A stretch of DNA of 64,000 nt from contig NZ_JAFCLU010000006.1 of the NCBI RefSeq assembly GCF_018130385.1, forward strand, positions 1 through 64,000, in the 5' to 3' direction. Below, in pieces: positions 25,293 to 32,538 of this stretch (the stretch's first letter is position 1; every line of letters starts with the position of its first letter). Below the pieces are notes generated by a model, which saw nothing but the letters and a program-made list of their open reading frames with translations, made no database searches and was not told the origin of the DNA. A program made the translations under genes and the position numbers. The stretch comes from Bradyrhizobium sp. AUGA SZCCT0283 (lineage in GTDB: Bacteria; Pseudomonadota; Alphaproteobacteria; Rhizobiales; Xanthobacteraceae).

Positions 25293-28261
25293 GCGTGACG
25301 ATCACCGAAAGCGCGGGCCCACGCGCGCAAAACTCGTTCCTGCTGCATCTCGCACTGTCCGCCATTGCCGTCGCGCAGCCGTTCTATTCGGTCACCGGGC
25401 AAACCCTGAACTTTTTCGTCGCCTGGAGAATGACCAGCGCCGAATTCATCTTCTGCATATTGCTGATTTATATCGCGCCGCCGCTCGTCACCTGGCTGCT
25501 CGTCCGGCTCGGCTACCGTTTGCACAGGCATCTCGGACGGGGGCTGTTGTTCCTGGTTCTCTGGTTCTACCTGTCGCTGATCTGCCTGATGGCGGCGAGT
25601 CACTTCGCGCACAGCTTGACACTCGCGCCGGGCAACCAAGCGACGCTCGGGATCTGCGCGCTGCTCCTGATCGTATCGGCCTGTCTTGCTGCATTGCTGC
25701 TTGCAAGGCCGAAAATTCAAGGATTCGTCAGGTTCTTTGCCGTGACGACGGTCGTCTTCCCCGCGGCAATCATGCTCCATGCCAACGATTTGGGCGTGAT
25801 CCGGTTTTCCGAGGCGCCGCCGGCCGAAAAGATAACGACAGCCGACCGGCCCAACGTCATCCTGATCATTTACGACGAACTGCCGGTCACCACGATCCTC
25901 GACGCAAACGGCCTGATCGATCGCAACAAATTTCCAGACTTTTACCAGTTCGCTCAGGGTGCGACATGGTTTGCCAACGCGCGTTCGACGTCGGGACATA
26001 CCGAGACCGCAGTGCCCTCGATTCTTGCCGGACGAACGCGCAAACACGAGGTGCCCGCGACCTACCGGAGCTATCCGGAGAATATTTTTCACCGGCTAGG
26101 CCCAAGCTACAACGTTCTCGACCTGCAATTCGCGACCGACCTCAATCCAGCAAGACCGCTGGGCTGGCAGACGGAAGCACCCGACGGCCAGGAAAGATTG
26201 GGCCGGATCGCTCTCGATATCGCGATCATCTTTGGGCATGTGGTGGCGCCGCCGCAGCTCGCAGCTGACCTTCCACGGATCGACCTGCAGCACAATCGCT
26301 TCGGCGAGGACGCCCACAGGTCGCCGCACGGCCTTCGTCATCACGAAAAATTCGTCGCCGCGCTGGCCGGGGCGAAACAGCCGTTTCTGGCGGTCTATCA
26401 CAACATCTATCCGCACAATGGCTGGTCGCACTACCCGTCAGGACGCCCCTATCAGGAATCCCGGTGGGGCGACTACCTGTCGCTCAAGGACCGCAGGGAC
26501 ACGACACTGGGCGACGACAACGTCAGGGTCATGCACGACTACAAGGCCCATTTGCTGCAGTCGATGCATGCCGACAAGTTGTTGGGCGACCTGCTGGTGC
26601 AGATCCGGGCCAATGGGCAATACGATCATTCAATCGTCGTCGTCGTGGCCGATCACGGGGTCTCGCTATGGCCGGGCGAAAAGCCGCGCGATCCCAGCGA
26701 GCTTCGCTTGCCCGATGTCCAGGCCATTCCTCTGCTCATCAAACTTCCCGGGCAAACCCGCGCCGGAATATCGCTCGACCCGGTGCATACCGTCGACATC
26801 TACCCGACCATCCTCGACTATCTCGGCGTCGCCATTCCGGAGAGCCTGCAAGGCAGATCGCTCATCAAGACCATTCGCGATGCAGCGCCGGCCGAGACGG
26901 TGAAGTCGACACCGCATCGCGACGACCCGACCCTGAAACGCCGCCTGGAGTGGTTTGGAACAGGGACGTCGATGGCCGACCTGCACGGGCTCGGCAAGTT
27001 CAGCCGCTATGTAGGGCGTCTTGTCGACGAGTTCCAATTCACCCGCCTGCCTGACGCCGCCGTGCATCTGTTCGGCGCCCGCTTCAACCGCTCTGGTCCG
27101 CACCTTTCATTGCGCATCGACGCGCAGATCAATGGCGGCGCGCAGAGCGGCGAAACCCGCAACATCCTGGTTGCGCTGGGGGGCCGAATCTGCGGGGCAA
27201 CCCAGACGACGGACCTCGAGGTGAGCGGACTGGCGAACTCGTTTACGCTCGTCGTCGCGGAGGATTGCGTGGACCTGCTGAACAAGGGAATCAGGGTCTT
27301 CGCTGTCGGCTCCGACGGGCAACTCGCGGAAATACCCATCGAGGGCGGGCTATCCACAACGGTTGCGACAATCGATCGGATGCTCGCAGGTCTGGCCGAG
27401 TTGATCGGAAGCCTGCAGCGCGCAGGAGAAAACGGTGAAGGGCCGACGGAACTCGGCGCATTGCGCGAACGCGGCGTAGCTGTGCCCGAGTTGTTTGTGC
27501 GGGACGGCCGGCTGGCAACGCTGTGGGGTGACGTCGTGCTGACGCGCGACGGGCGGACGTGGGTGGTGGATCTGTACTCCGCCCCGAAGGATGTCTGTAA
27601 GGCCATCTATCTCGGCGCCAACACCATCCCCGGCGTAGTCCGGATCGCGGCATCGGCCTCCGCGCGGGACGAGACCAACCTTCCGGTAACGGCCGAGCAG
27701 GCCGACGTCGCGTGTTCGAATACGGAATCCGACATCGTCCGGATCATTGCGGCCGAAGCGCGCGCCCCGGTCGACCGCTCCCCCTTGCCTGTTCCAACCG
27801 ATCGACTGCTCGCACAACTCGCTGAATTCATCGGCGGTCTGGACAAGGCTCCCGCCAGCGACCAGGGACGGATGACCCTGCAGGCGCTGCGCCAGCTAGG
27901 CGTTGCCGTTCCAGATGGGTTCGTCAGGAATGGCGAGCTGGCCTGGCCATGGGGCGAGGCTGCCCTCACCCGCAGCGGGGGAGAATGGGTCCTCGATCTG
28001 CATTCGGCGCCCAAGGAGGTATGCAAGGCGGTTCAACTGGGCGCCAATGGAATTCCGAAGATCGGCCGCATCGCCACATCGTATCGGGCAGAAGACGAGG
28101 CGGTGATCCCGGTGACCGCCGAAAGCGCCGAGGCGGCGTGCTCGGACAGGGAATCGGGCGTCATCCGGATCATCACGGCCGATACATCGATAACCCGCCT
28201 GGCGTTGGATAAACTCGCGGCCGCCTGGAGAAGACTGACGCGAACGCTCGGCGAGAATTAA
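25289..28261 (+). CDS. Membrane-bound sulfatase-family protein with two C-terminal pilin-like domains
   Basis: A 990-residue protein in three parts. Residues about 15-165 hold about five membrane helices. Residues about 190-540 form a sulfatase/alkaline-phosphatase-fold domain: metal-binding NVILIIYDELP, the nucleophile region SGHTETAVPSILAG, and VVADHGVSLWPGE. Residues about 694-824 and 837-967 are two homologous domains, each with a helix and then G-V-A-V-P, a W-G strand pair, D-L-x-S-A-P-K-x-V-C-K and a later A-C-S. This layout resembles PilS-type IV pilin heads, which carry two cysteines in the same places. I infer a periplasmic sulfo- or phospho-transferase/hydrolase. The pilin-like fusion is unusual, and the substrate is unknown. 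Start overlaps the methyltransferase stop. Confidence 0.85.
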   Translation: MSVTITESAGPRAQNSFLLHLALSAIAVAQPFYSVTGQTLNFFVAWRMTSAEFIFCILLIYIAPPLVTWLLVRLGYRLHRHLGRGLLFLVLWFYLSLICLMAASHFAHSLTLAPGNQATLGICALLLIVSACLAALLLARPKIQGFVRFFAVTTVVFPAAIMLHANDLGVIRFSEAPPAEKITTADRPNVILIIYDELPVTTILDANGLIDRNKFPDFYQFAQGATWFANARSTSGHTETAVPSILAGRTRKHEVPATYRSYPENIFHRLGPSYNVLDLQFATDLNPARPLGWQTEAPDGQERLGRIALDIAIIFGHVVAPPQLAADLPRIDLQHNRFGEDAHRSPHGLRHHEKFVAALAGAKQPFLAVYHNIYPHNGWSHYPSGRPYQESRWGDYLSLKDRRDTTLGDDNVRVMHDYKAHLLQSMHADKLLGDLLVQIRANGQYDHSIVVVVADHGVSLWPGEKPRDPSELRLPDVQAIPLLIKLPGQTRAGISLDPVHTVDIYPTILDYLGVAIPESLQGRSLIKTIRDAAPAETVKSTPHRDDPTLKRRLEWFGTGTSMADLHGLGKFSRYVGRLVDEFQFTRLPDAAVHLFGARFNRSGPHLSLRIDAQINGGAQSGETRNILVALGGRICGATQTTDLEVSGLANSFTLVVAEDCVDLLNKGIRVFAVGSDGQLAEIPIEGGLSTTVATIDRMLAGLAELIGSLQRAGENGEGPTELGALRERGVAVPELFVRDGRLATLWGDVVLTRDGRTWVVDLYSAPKDVCKAIYLGANTIPGVVRIAASASARDETNLPVTAEQADVACSNTESDIVRIIAAEARAPVDRSPLPVPTDRLLAQLAEFIGGLDKAPASDQGRMTLQALRQLGVAVPDGFVRNGELAWPWGEAALTRSGGEWVLDLHSAPKEVCKAVQLGANGIPKIGRIATSYRAEDEAVIPVTAESAEAACSDRESGVIRIITADTSITRLALDKLAAAWRRLTRTLGEN

Positions 28262-28297
28262 TCTCGCGGGCATTGACGGCAAAGACGAGGGGGCCGA

Positions 28298-29014
28298 TCA
28301 GTTGGCTTGCGCCGTCGCCGGCCGGCGCGGCGCCGGCGCGGGCTGATCGGAAAGTTCGGGCGCCAGGTCGATGCCCCCACCGGCCAACCGCACGCGCACC
28401 TCGGCGGCGACATATTTCGCGTATTCCGACAGCAAGAGACGCAGCGTCGCGCCGCTGGTCCACCATGGCTCGTCGCGCCATCGGTCGCCGACCACCGCGA
28501 ACGGAATCAGCGTGACGTCCGGGATCGCATGCGACAGCTCCACGATCGCCCGCGGCATGTGGTAGTTCGACGTCACCACGATCAGCGATTTGAAGCCCCG
28601 CTCGCGGACCCAGCGCCGTGTCTCGGCGGCGTTGCTCCTGGTATTGACTGCCGAACGGTCGAGATCGACGCAACAGCGCAACAGCAGCGACTGGTTGTCG
28701 GGCAGCGAGCGGGAAATATCGCTCACCGCGTTGGTCGGATGCACCCCCGAAATCAGCAACCGCTTGCCGTAGCCGCCGGCCAGCAATTCCATCGCATCCG
28801 ACACCCGGGACGAGCCGCCGGTCAACACCACGATCCCGTCGGCGTTGCGCGCCGGCTTGATTTCGACGCCGCGCAGTTGCGAGAGAAAGGCGATGAAGCC
28901 CACGGCCGCGCCGACGAACAGGATCGCCATGGTGCCGACGATGACCGCGCGCAGCCACCCGCGCGGCCGCGTGGCCGGCGCCCTCGGCGTGCTGTCGTCG
29001 TACTGCAAACCCAT
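28298..29014 (-). CDS. YdcF/ElyC-family membrane protein (DUF218)
   Basis: A 238-residue protein with one N-terminal membrane helix (AVIVGTMAILFVGAAVGFIAFL) and a periplasmic DUF218 domain: GIVVLTGGSSRVSDAMELL, KRLLISGVHP, NTRSNAAETRRWV and LIVVTSNYHMPRAIVE are the family blocks. Relatives (ElyC, SanA) act in envelope or peptidoglycan homeostasis. It lies downstream of ftsE-ftsX on the same strand, an arrangement seen in other alphaproteobacteria. The gap to ftsX holds a dispersed two-part repeat. Exact activity unknown. Confidence 0.88.
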   Translation of the reverse strand: MGLQYDDSTPRAPATRPRGWLRAVIVGTMAILFVGAAVGFIAFLSQLRGVEIKPARNADGIVVLTGGSSRVSDAMELLAGGYGKRLLISGVHPTNAVSDISRSLPDNQSLLLRCCVDLDRSAVNTRSNAAETRRWVRERGFKSLIVVTSNYHMPRAIVELSHAIPDVTLIPFAVVGDRWRDEPWWTSGATLRLLLSEYAKYVAAEVRVRLAGGGIDLAPELSDQPAPAPRRPATAQAN

Positions 29015-29044
29015 ATGGTCCGGCGGTCCTCTTCCCCTTGAGCC

Positions 29045-29136
29045 GCGTTTCGATGGAATCGAAACGCCGCTCCAGACTCCTGATTTGACGCGTTTTCTTG
29101 ACGCGAACCGGTCTCCACTTCGCTTGAAAACGCTTT
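29045..29136. repeat. Two-part palindromic element, second copy
   Basis: A perfect 10-base inverted repeat with a gga loop (29045-29067, gcgtttcgat / atcgaaacgc) is followed 16 bases later by the 53-base module (29084-29136) that also occurs in the metX 3' end at 7396-7448. The order, hairpin then module, is the same in both copies. It lies between ftsX and the ydcF-like gene. A further small hairpin (catgtcc-cgaa-ggacatg) lies at 29190-29207. Confidence 0.8.
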
Positions 29137-29233
29137 AGCCCAATTCTAGAAGGTTTTCAGACGAAGTGGAGTCCCGGCCTACCCCGGATCATGTCCCGAA
29201 GGACATGCTTTGCCGGAAAACGTCATTGGCCGG

Positions 29234-30205
29234 TCAATCGATGTCGTCCAGCGTGGCGAACAGCGTTCGCCGCGAGGCCCAGGCGGTAATGGCGGCGATC
29301 GCCACGGCCTGTACCGCGAGCGCCAGATAGCCCGAGGGCGGCAGCGAAAACGTCCCCAGCAGCGCGGCGAATTGATCGCCGACGGGGGTGCCCGAGAACC
29401 AGGCGGCGATCGACTCGGAGAAGCCGAAACCCAGCATCGCGGCGCCGCCGCCGATCAGCCCGCCCTCCAGCCCGAGCCTGAGAAAATGCCGCAGGAAATG
29501 GTTGGCGATGTAGCGGTCGCCGGCGCCGACGAAGTGCAGCACCTCGACGATCGGGCGGTTCGCCGCCATCGCTCCGCGGGTCGCGAACGAAACCGAAATG
29601 ATCGTCGCCGCGATCACCAGCACGAGGATGCCGATGCCGGCCAATACGGTCGCGCCGGTCATCGAGCGCATGCGCTCGATCCAGGCGCGGTGATCGTCGA
29701 CGCTCGCCGACGGCGCCACCTGCGTCACTGCCTTGCGCAACGCCGCGAGATCGAGCGTAGTGCCGGGCTGCACGCGCGCGACGACGACGCGCGGCACCGG
29801 CAACTGCTCGATCGACAGCCCGCTGCCAAGCCACGGCTCCAGCAACCTGGCCGATTCGTCCTTGGTGAACGGCTTGACCTGGACGATGCCGGGCTGCGTC
29901 CGCATCGCCTCCGCCGCCGCGGTCACATCACGCTCGAGGTCGCGCCCGGCCTGCGGGCGCACCTGCATGGTGATTTCGCTGGCGACTTCCGACTGCCACT
30001 CCGCGGCCGATGCGCTGACGAGCAGCACGGTGCCGGTGGTGATGGAAGCGAGGAACGTCATGATGGCGACGACGGCGACCAGCGCGCGGCCGGAGATCGA
30101 CGCCCGCGGCACGATCGGCGACATGTTGCGCGCCCGCGCCGGGACCTGCGGGCGCTCCGTCCCGAGATCCACAAGCGGCCCGTGCTCGTCACCCATCCTA
30201 CTCAT
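29234..30205 (-). CDS. ftsX: Cell division ABC transporter permease FtsX
   Basis: A 323-residue inner membrane protein with four helices: ALVAVVAIMTFLASITTGTVL near the N-terminus, then LAGIGILVLVIAATIISVSF, LGLEGGLIGGGAAMLGFGF and YLALAVQAVAIAAI. A large periplasmic loop (about residues 70-180) lies between helices 1 and 2. FtsX works with FtsE to control septal peptidoglycan hydrolases. Its start overlaps the ftsE stop by 8 bases. The N-terminal 40 residues are polar and poorly conserved. FtsX-type topology and the ftsE partner make the call firm. Confidence 0.92.
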   Translation of the reverse strand: MSRMGDEHGPLVDLGTERPQVPARARNMSPIVPRASISGRALVAVVAIMTFLASITTGTVLLVSASAAEWQSEVASEITMQVRPQAGRDLERDVTAAAEAMRTQPGIVQVKPFTKDESARLLEPWLGSGLSIEQLPVPRVVVARVQPGTTLDLAALRKAVTQVAPSASVDDHRAWIERMRSMTGATVLAGIGILVLVIAATIISVSFATRGAMAANRPIVEVLHFVGAGDRYIANHFLRHFLRLGLEGGLIGGGAAMLGFGFSESIAAWFSGTPVGDQFAALLGTFSLPPSGYLALAVQAVAIAAITAWASRRTLFATLDDID

Positions 30206-30857
30206 AGATGTGCAACCGTCCCTGGTGCAGCACCATTCGCCGCGCCTCGTACTGGTCCATCAACGTGATGTCGTGGGTCGCGATGATGACCGCGGTGCCC
30301 AGCCTGTTCAATTCGATGAACAGCCGCAGCAGGCGCCGGCCGAGCGTCGGGTCGACGCTGCCGGTCGGTTCGTCCGCCAAAAGCAATTGCGGCCGCGAGA
30401 TCACCGCGCGCGCGATCGCGGCGCGCTGCTTCTCACCGCCCGACAGGATCGGCGGCAGCGCATCCATGCGCTCGCCGAGGCCGACCCACCTCAAGAGGTC
30501 GATCACCTCCCGGCGATAGCTGGATTCCTCGCGGCCCATCACGCGGAACGGCAGCGCCACGTTCTCATAGGTGGTCATGTGGTCGAGCAGGCGAAAATCC
30601 TGCAGCACGATGCCGATCCGCTGGCGCATGTTGGCAACCTGATCCTTGCCGAGCAGCGAAACGTCCTGGCCGAACAGATTGACGAGACCGCGCGTCGGTC
30701 GCAGCGACAGAAACAACAGCCGCAGCAGCGAGGTCTTGCCCGCGCCCGAAGGGCCGGTGAGAAACTGGAAGGAGTGCGCCGGAATCAGGAAAGTAAGGTC
30801 GCGCAGAATCTCCGGGCCGAGCCCGTACCGCAAACCGACATTTTCGAACCGAACCAA
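30198..30857 (-). CDS. ftsE: Cell division ATP-binding protein FtsE
   Basis: A 219-residue ABC ATPase. Walker A GPSGAGKTSLL, Q-loop VLQDFRLLDHMTTYENVALP, signature LSGGEKQR, Walker B LLLADEPTGSVD and H-loop ATHD are all intact. The start is a TTG at 30857 (reading LVRFENVGLRYG) with GCGGAG upstream; this gives the normal FtsE length and opening. The frame is open further upstream but only through GC-rich hairpins and hexamer repeats, and the nearby ATG at 30876 is out of frame. It is cytoplasmic and pairs with FtsX, overlapping it by 8 bases. Confidence 0.92.
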   Translation of the reverse strand: MVRFENVGLRYGLGPEILRDLTFLIPAHSFQFLTGPSGAGKTSLLRLLFLSLRPTRGLVNLFGQDVSLLGKDQVANMRQRIGIVLQDFRLLDHMTTYENVALPFRVMGREESSYRREVIDLLRWVGLGERMDALPPILSGGEKQRAAIARAVISRPQLLLADEPTGSVDPTLGRRLLRLFIELNRLGTAVIIATHDITLMDQYEARRMVLHQGRLHIYE

Positions 30858-30883
30858 GCTCAGCTCCGCTCGACATGAACCGT

Positions 30884-30941
30884 GGCCGAGCCCTGCTCGG
30901 CCTTGACAGTGGCCGGGCTCCGCCCGGCATGGGCCGCGGCC
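30884..30941. promoter_or_regulatory. Three stacked GC-rich palindromes upstream of ftsE
   Basis: ggccgag/ctcggcc (30884-30902), gccgggc/gcccggc (30912-30928) and the palindrome ggccgcggcc (30932-30941) follow each other just upstream of the ftsE TTG start. They would form hairpins in the ftsE leader. No T-tract follows, so they are not intrinsic terminators. Confidence 0.6.
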
Positions 30942-30950
30942 GTAAACCCC

Positions 30951-30986
30951 GGACTTGAACCTGAACCTGGACCCGAACCTGGACTT
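30951..30986. repeat. Degenerate hexamer tandem repeat
   Basis: Six successive hexamers (ggactt, gaacct, gaacct, ggaccc, gaacct, ggactt) lie in the divergent gap between ftsE and the zinc-ribbon gene. Confidence 0.8.
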
Positions 30987-31100
30987 TGGGCTCGTGGCCC
31001 GCTGGTTTGGGAACCAACCGGACAAAACGGTTTTGCGGCCGTTATGGTTTCCGATTCGTTAACGGTCGCTATGTAGCATCCGGACAAAGACACGATAGAG

Positions 31101-31994
31101 ATGGGCTCCATGCATATCGTTTGCCCTCATTGTACAACATCCTACGCCATCAATCCGGCCACCCTGGGGCCCGCCGGACGTACCGTCCGCTGCTCGCGCT
31201 GCAAGGAAACCTGGCTGGCGCGGTCCGAGGACGCGATCGAAATGGCGGTCGCCATGCCGGCCGCCATGCCAAGTTCGGCGCAATCGGCCCCCCCGGCGGC
31301 GAACGATGCCGCGGCCGAGTGGGAGGCGCTGGCGCGCGAGGAAGAGGGCCAGGACACCCCGGTGGTCGACAGCCCCTCGATTTCGGCCGGCTGGCCGGCC
31401 GAGGGCGAAGGTTCGCAACCAGGCGGCAACAGCGACTGGCCGTCGGCCGCCCGGCAGGATGCGGAGGATCACGAGGAAGTCCCGATCACCACGCACCGTG
31501 AGCGGTTGGCCCGCCTTTTCCGGCTGCCCTCCCTGCCCCGCATCCCCTTGATGGCGTCCTTTGGCCTGCCGACCGCCTGCGCCGCGATGGGCGCGCTGAT
31601 CCTGGCGCTGATGATCTGGCGCGCCGAAATCGTGCGGCTGCTGCCGCAAACCGCGACGTTCTACAAGATGGTCGGGCTCGAAGTGAACCTGCGCGGGCTC
31701 GCGTTCAAGGACATCAAGGTCAGCAACGAGACCGTGGACGGCAAGCCGGTCCTGGTCATCGAAGGCACGATCGTCGGCGAGACCAAAAAGCCGGTCGAAT
31801 TGCCGCGGCTGCGTTTTTCCGTCCGCGACGCGCAGGGCACCGAGATCTACGCCTGGAACGCGGTGCTCGAACAGCCGGTGCTCAAGCCCGGCGAGCGCGC
31901 CTATTTCAAGTCGCGGCTGGCTTCGCCGCCGCCCGAAGGCCGCAATATTGACGTACGCTTTTTCAACAAGCGGGATCTGGCGGGCCACGCCTGA
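31101..31994 (+). CDS. Zinc-ribbon DUF3426 membrane protein
   Basis: A 297-residue protein. The N-terminus is an MJ0042-type zinc finger (IVCPHCTTSYAI ... VRCSRCKETW). A long acidic, alanine-rich linker (residues about 45-145) leads to one membrane helix (CAAMGALILALMIW, about residue 170). The C-terminal 120 residues match DUF3426 (VNLRGLAFKDIKVSNETVDG, VIEGTIVGETKK). A second start three codons in (MHIVCPHC) is equally possible. It is divergent from ftsE and precedes a CpdR-like receiver by 40 bases. Such proteins usually place the zinc ribbon in the cytoplasm and the DUF3426 domain outside. Function unknown. Confidence 0.85.
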   Translation: MGSMHIVCPHCTTSYAINPATLGPAGRTVRCSRCKETWLARSEDAIEMAVAMPAAMPSSAQSAPPAANDAAAEWEALAREEEGQDTPVVDSPSISAGWPAEGEGSQPGGNSDWPSAARQDAEDHEEVPITTHRERLARLFRLPSLPRIPLMASFGLPTACAAMGALILALMIWRAEIVRLLPQTATFYKMVGLEVNLRGLAFKDIKVSNETVDGKPVLVIEGTIVGETKKPVELPRLRFSVRDAQGTEIYAWNAVLEQPVLKPGERAYFKSRLASPPPEGRNIDVRFFNKRDLAGHA

Positions 31995-32034
31995 ACCAGG
32001 CCGCCTGTTCCGCTGAGGCGAGAGAGACGACTTC

Positions 32035-32412
32035 ATGCCACGCGTGCTGATTGCCGATGACGAGGATTCCATGCGCTCGCTGGTGGCGCGCGCCATCGCC
32101 ATGGACGGCCACGAGACCGTCACCGCCGAGGACGGCGCCGAAGCGCTCGATATCCTGACCCGCGAACGAGGCACGTTCGACCTACTGCTGACCGACATCC
32201 AGATGCCCGTGATGGACGGCATCGCCCTGGCGCTGACGGCGGCGCGCGATTTTCCCAACCTGAAGATCCTGTTGATGACGGGTTTCGCCGATCAGCGCGA
32301 ACGCGCCTCCGGCCTCAACGCCATCGTGCACGACGTGGTGACGAAGCCGTTCTCGGTGCATGACATCCGCACGGCTGTAGCGGACGCGCTGGCCGCGAGG
32401 AAGGCGGGGTAG
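32035..32412 (+). CDS. cpdR: Single-domain response regulator, CpdR-like
   Basis: A 125-residue stand-alone receiver domain without an output domain. Phospho-acceptor Asp 54 lies in LLTDIQMPVMDG, the acidic pocket in VLIADDED, the conserved threonine in LLMTGF and Lys 104 in VTKPFS. CpdR in Caulobacter and relatives is phosphorylated through the CckA-ChpT pathway and, when unphosphorylated, directs ClpXP to its substrates at the pole. The length, the FDLLLTDI(Q/V)MP block and the alphaproteobacterial context favour CpdR. A generic CheY-like role is the alternative. Confidence 0.7.
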   Translation: MPRVLIADDEDSMRSLVARAIAMDGHETVTAEDGAEALDILTRERGTFDLLLTDIQMPVMDGIALALTAARDFPNLKILLMTGFADQRERASGLNAIVHDVVTKPFSVHDIRTAVADALAARKAG

Positions 32413-32435
32413 CTTCGCCCTACCATCTCTCAGGC

Positions 32436-32519
32436 CGTCATTGCGAGGAGCAGAGCGACGAAGCAATCCATTACCGCACACGCCGAGCCATGGATTGCTT
32501 CGCTACGCTCGCAATGACG
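32436..32519. repeat. Dispersed palindromic repeat (CGTCATTGCGAG type)
   Basis: cgtcattgcgaggag...cgaagcaatcca pairs with tggattgcttcg...cgctcgcaatgacg. It fills the gap between the convergent cpdR-like and DUF4175 genes. Confidence 0.85.
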
Positions 32520-32538
32520 ATGGTGAGAGCCGAGCCGC

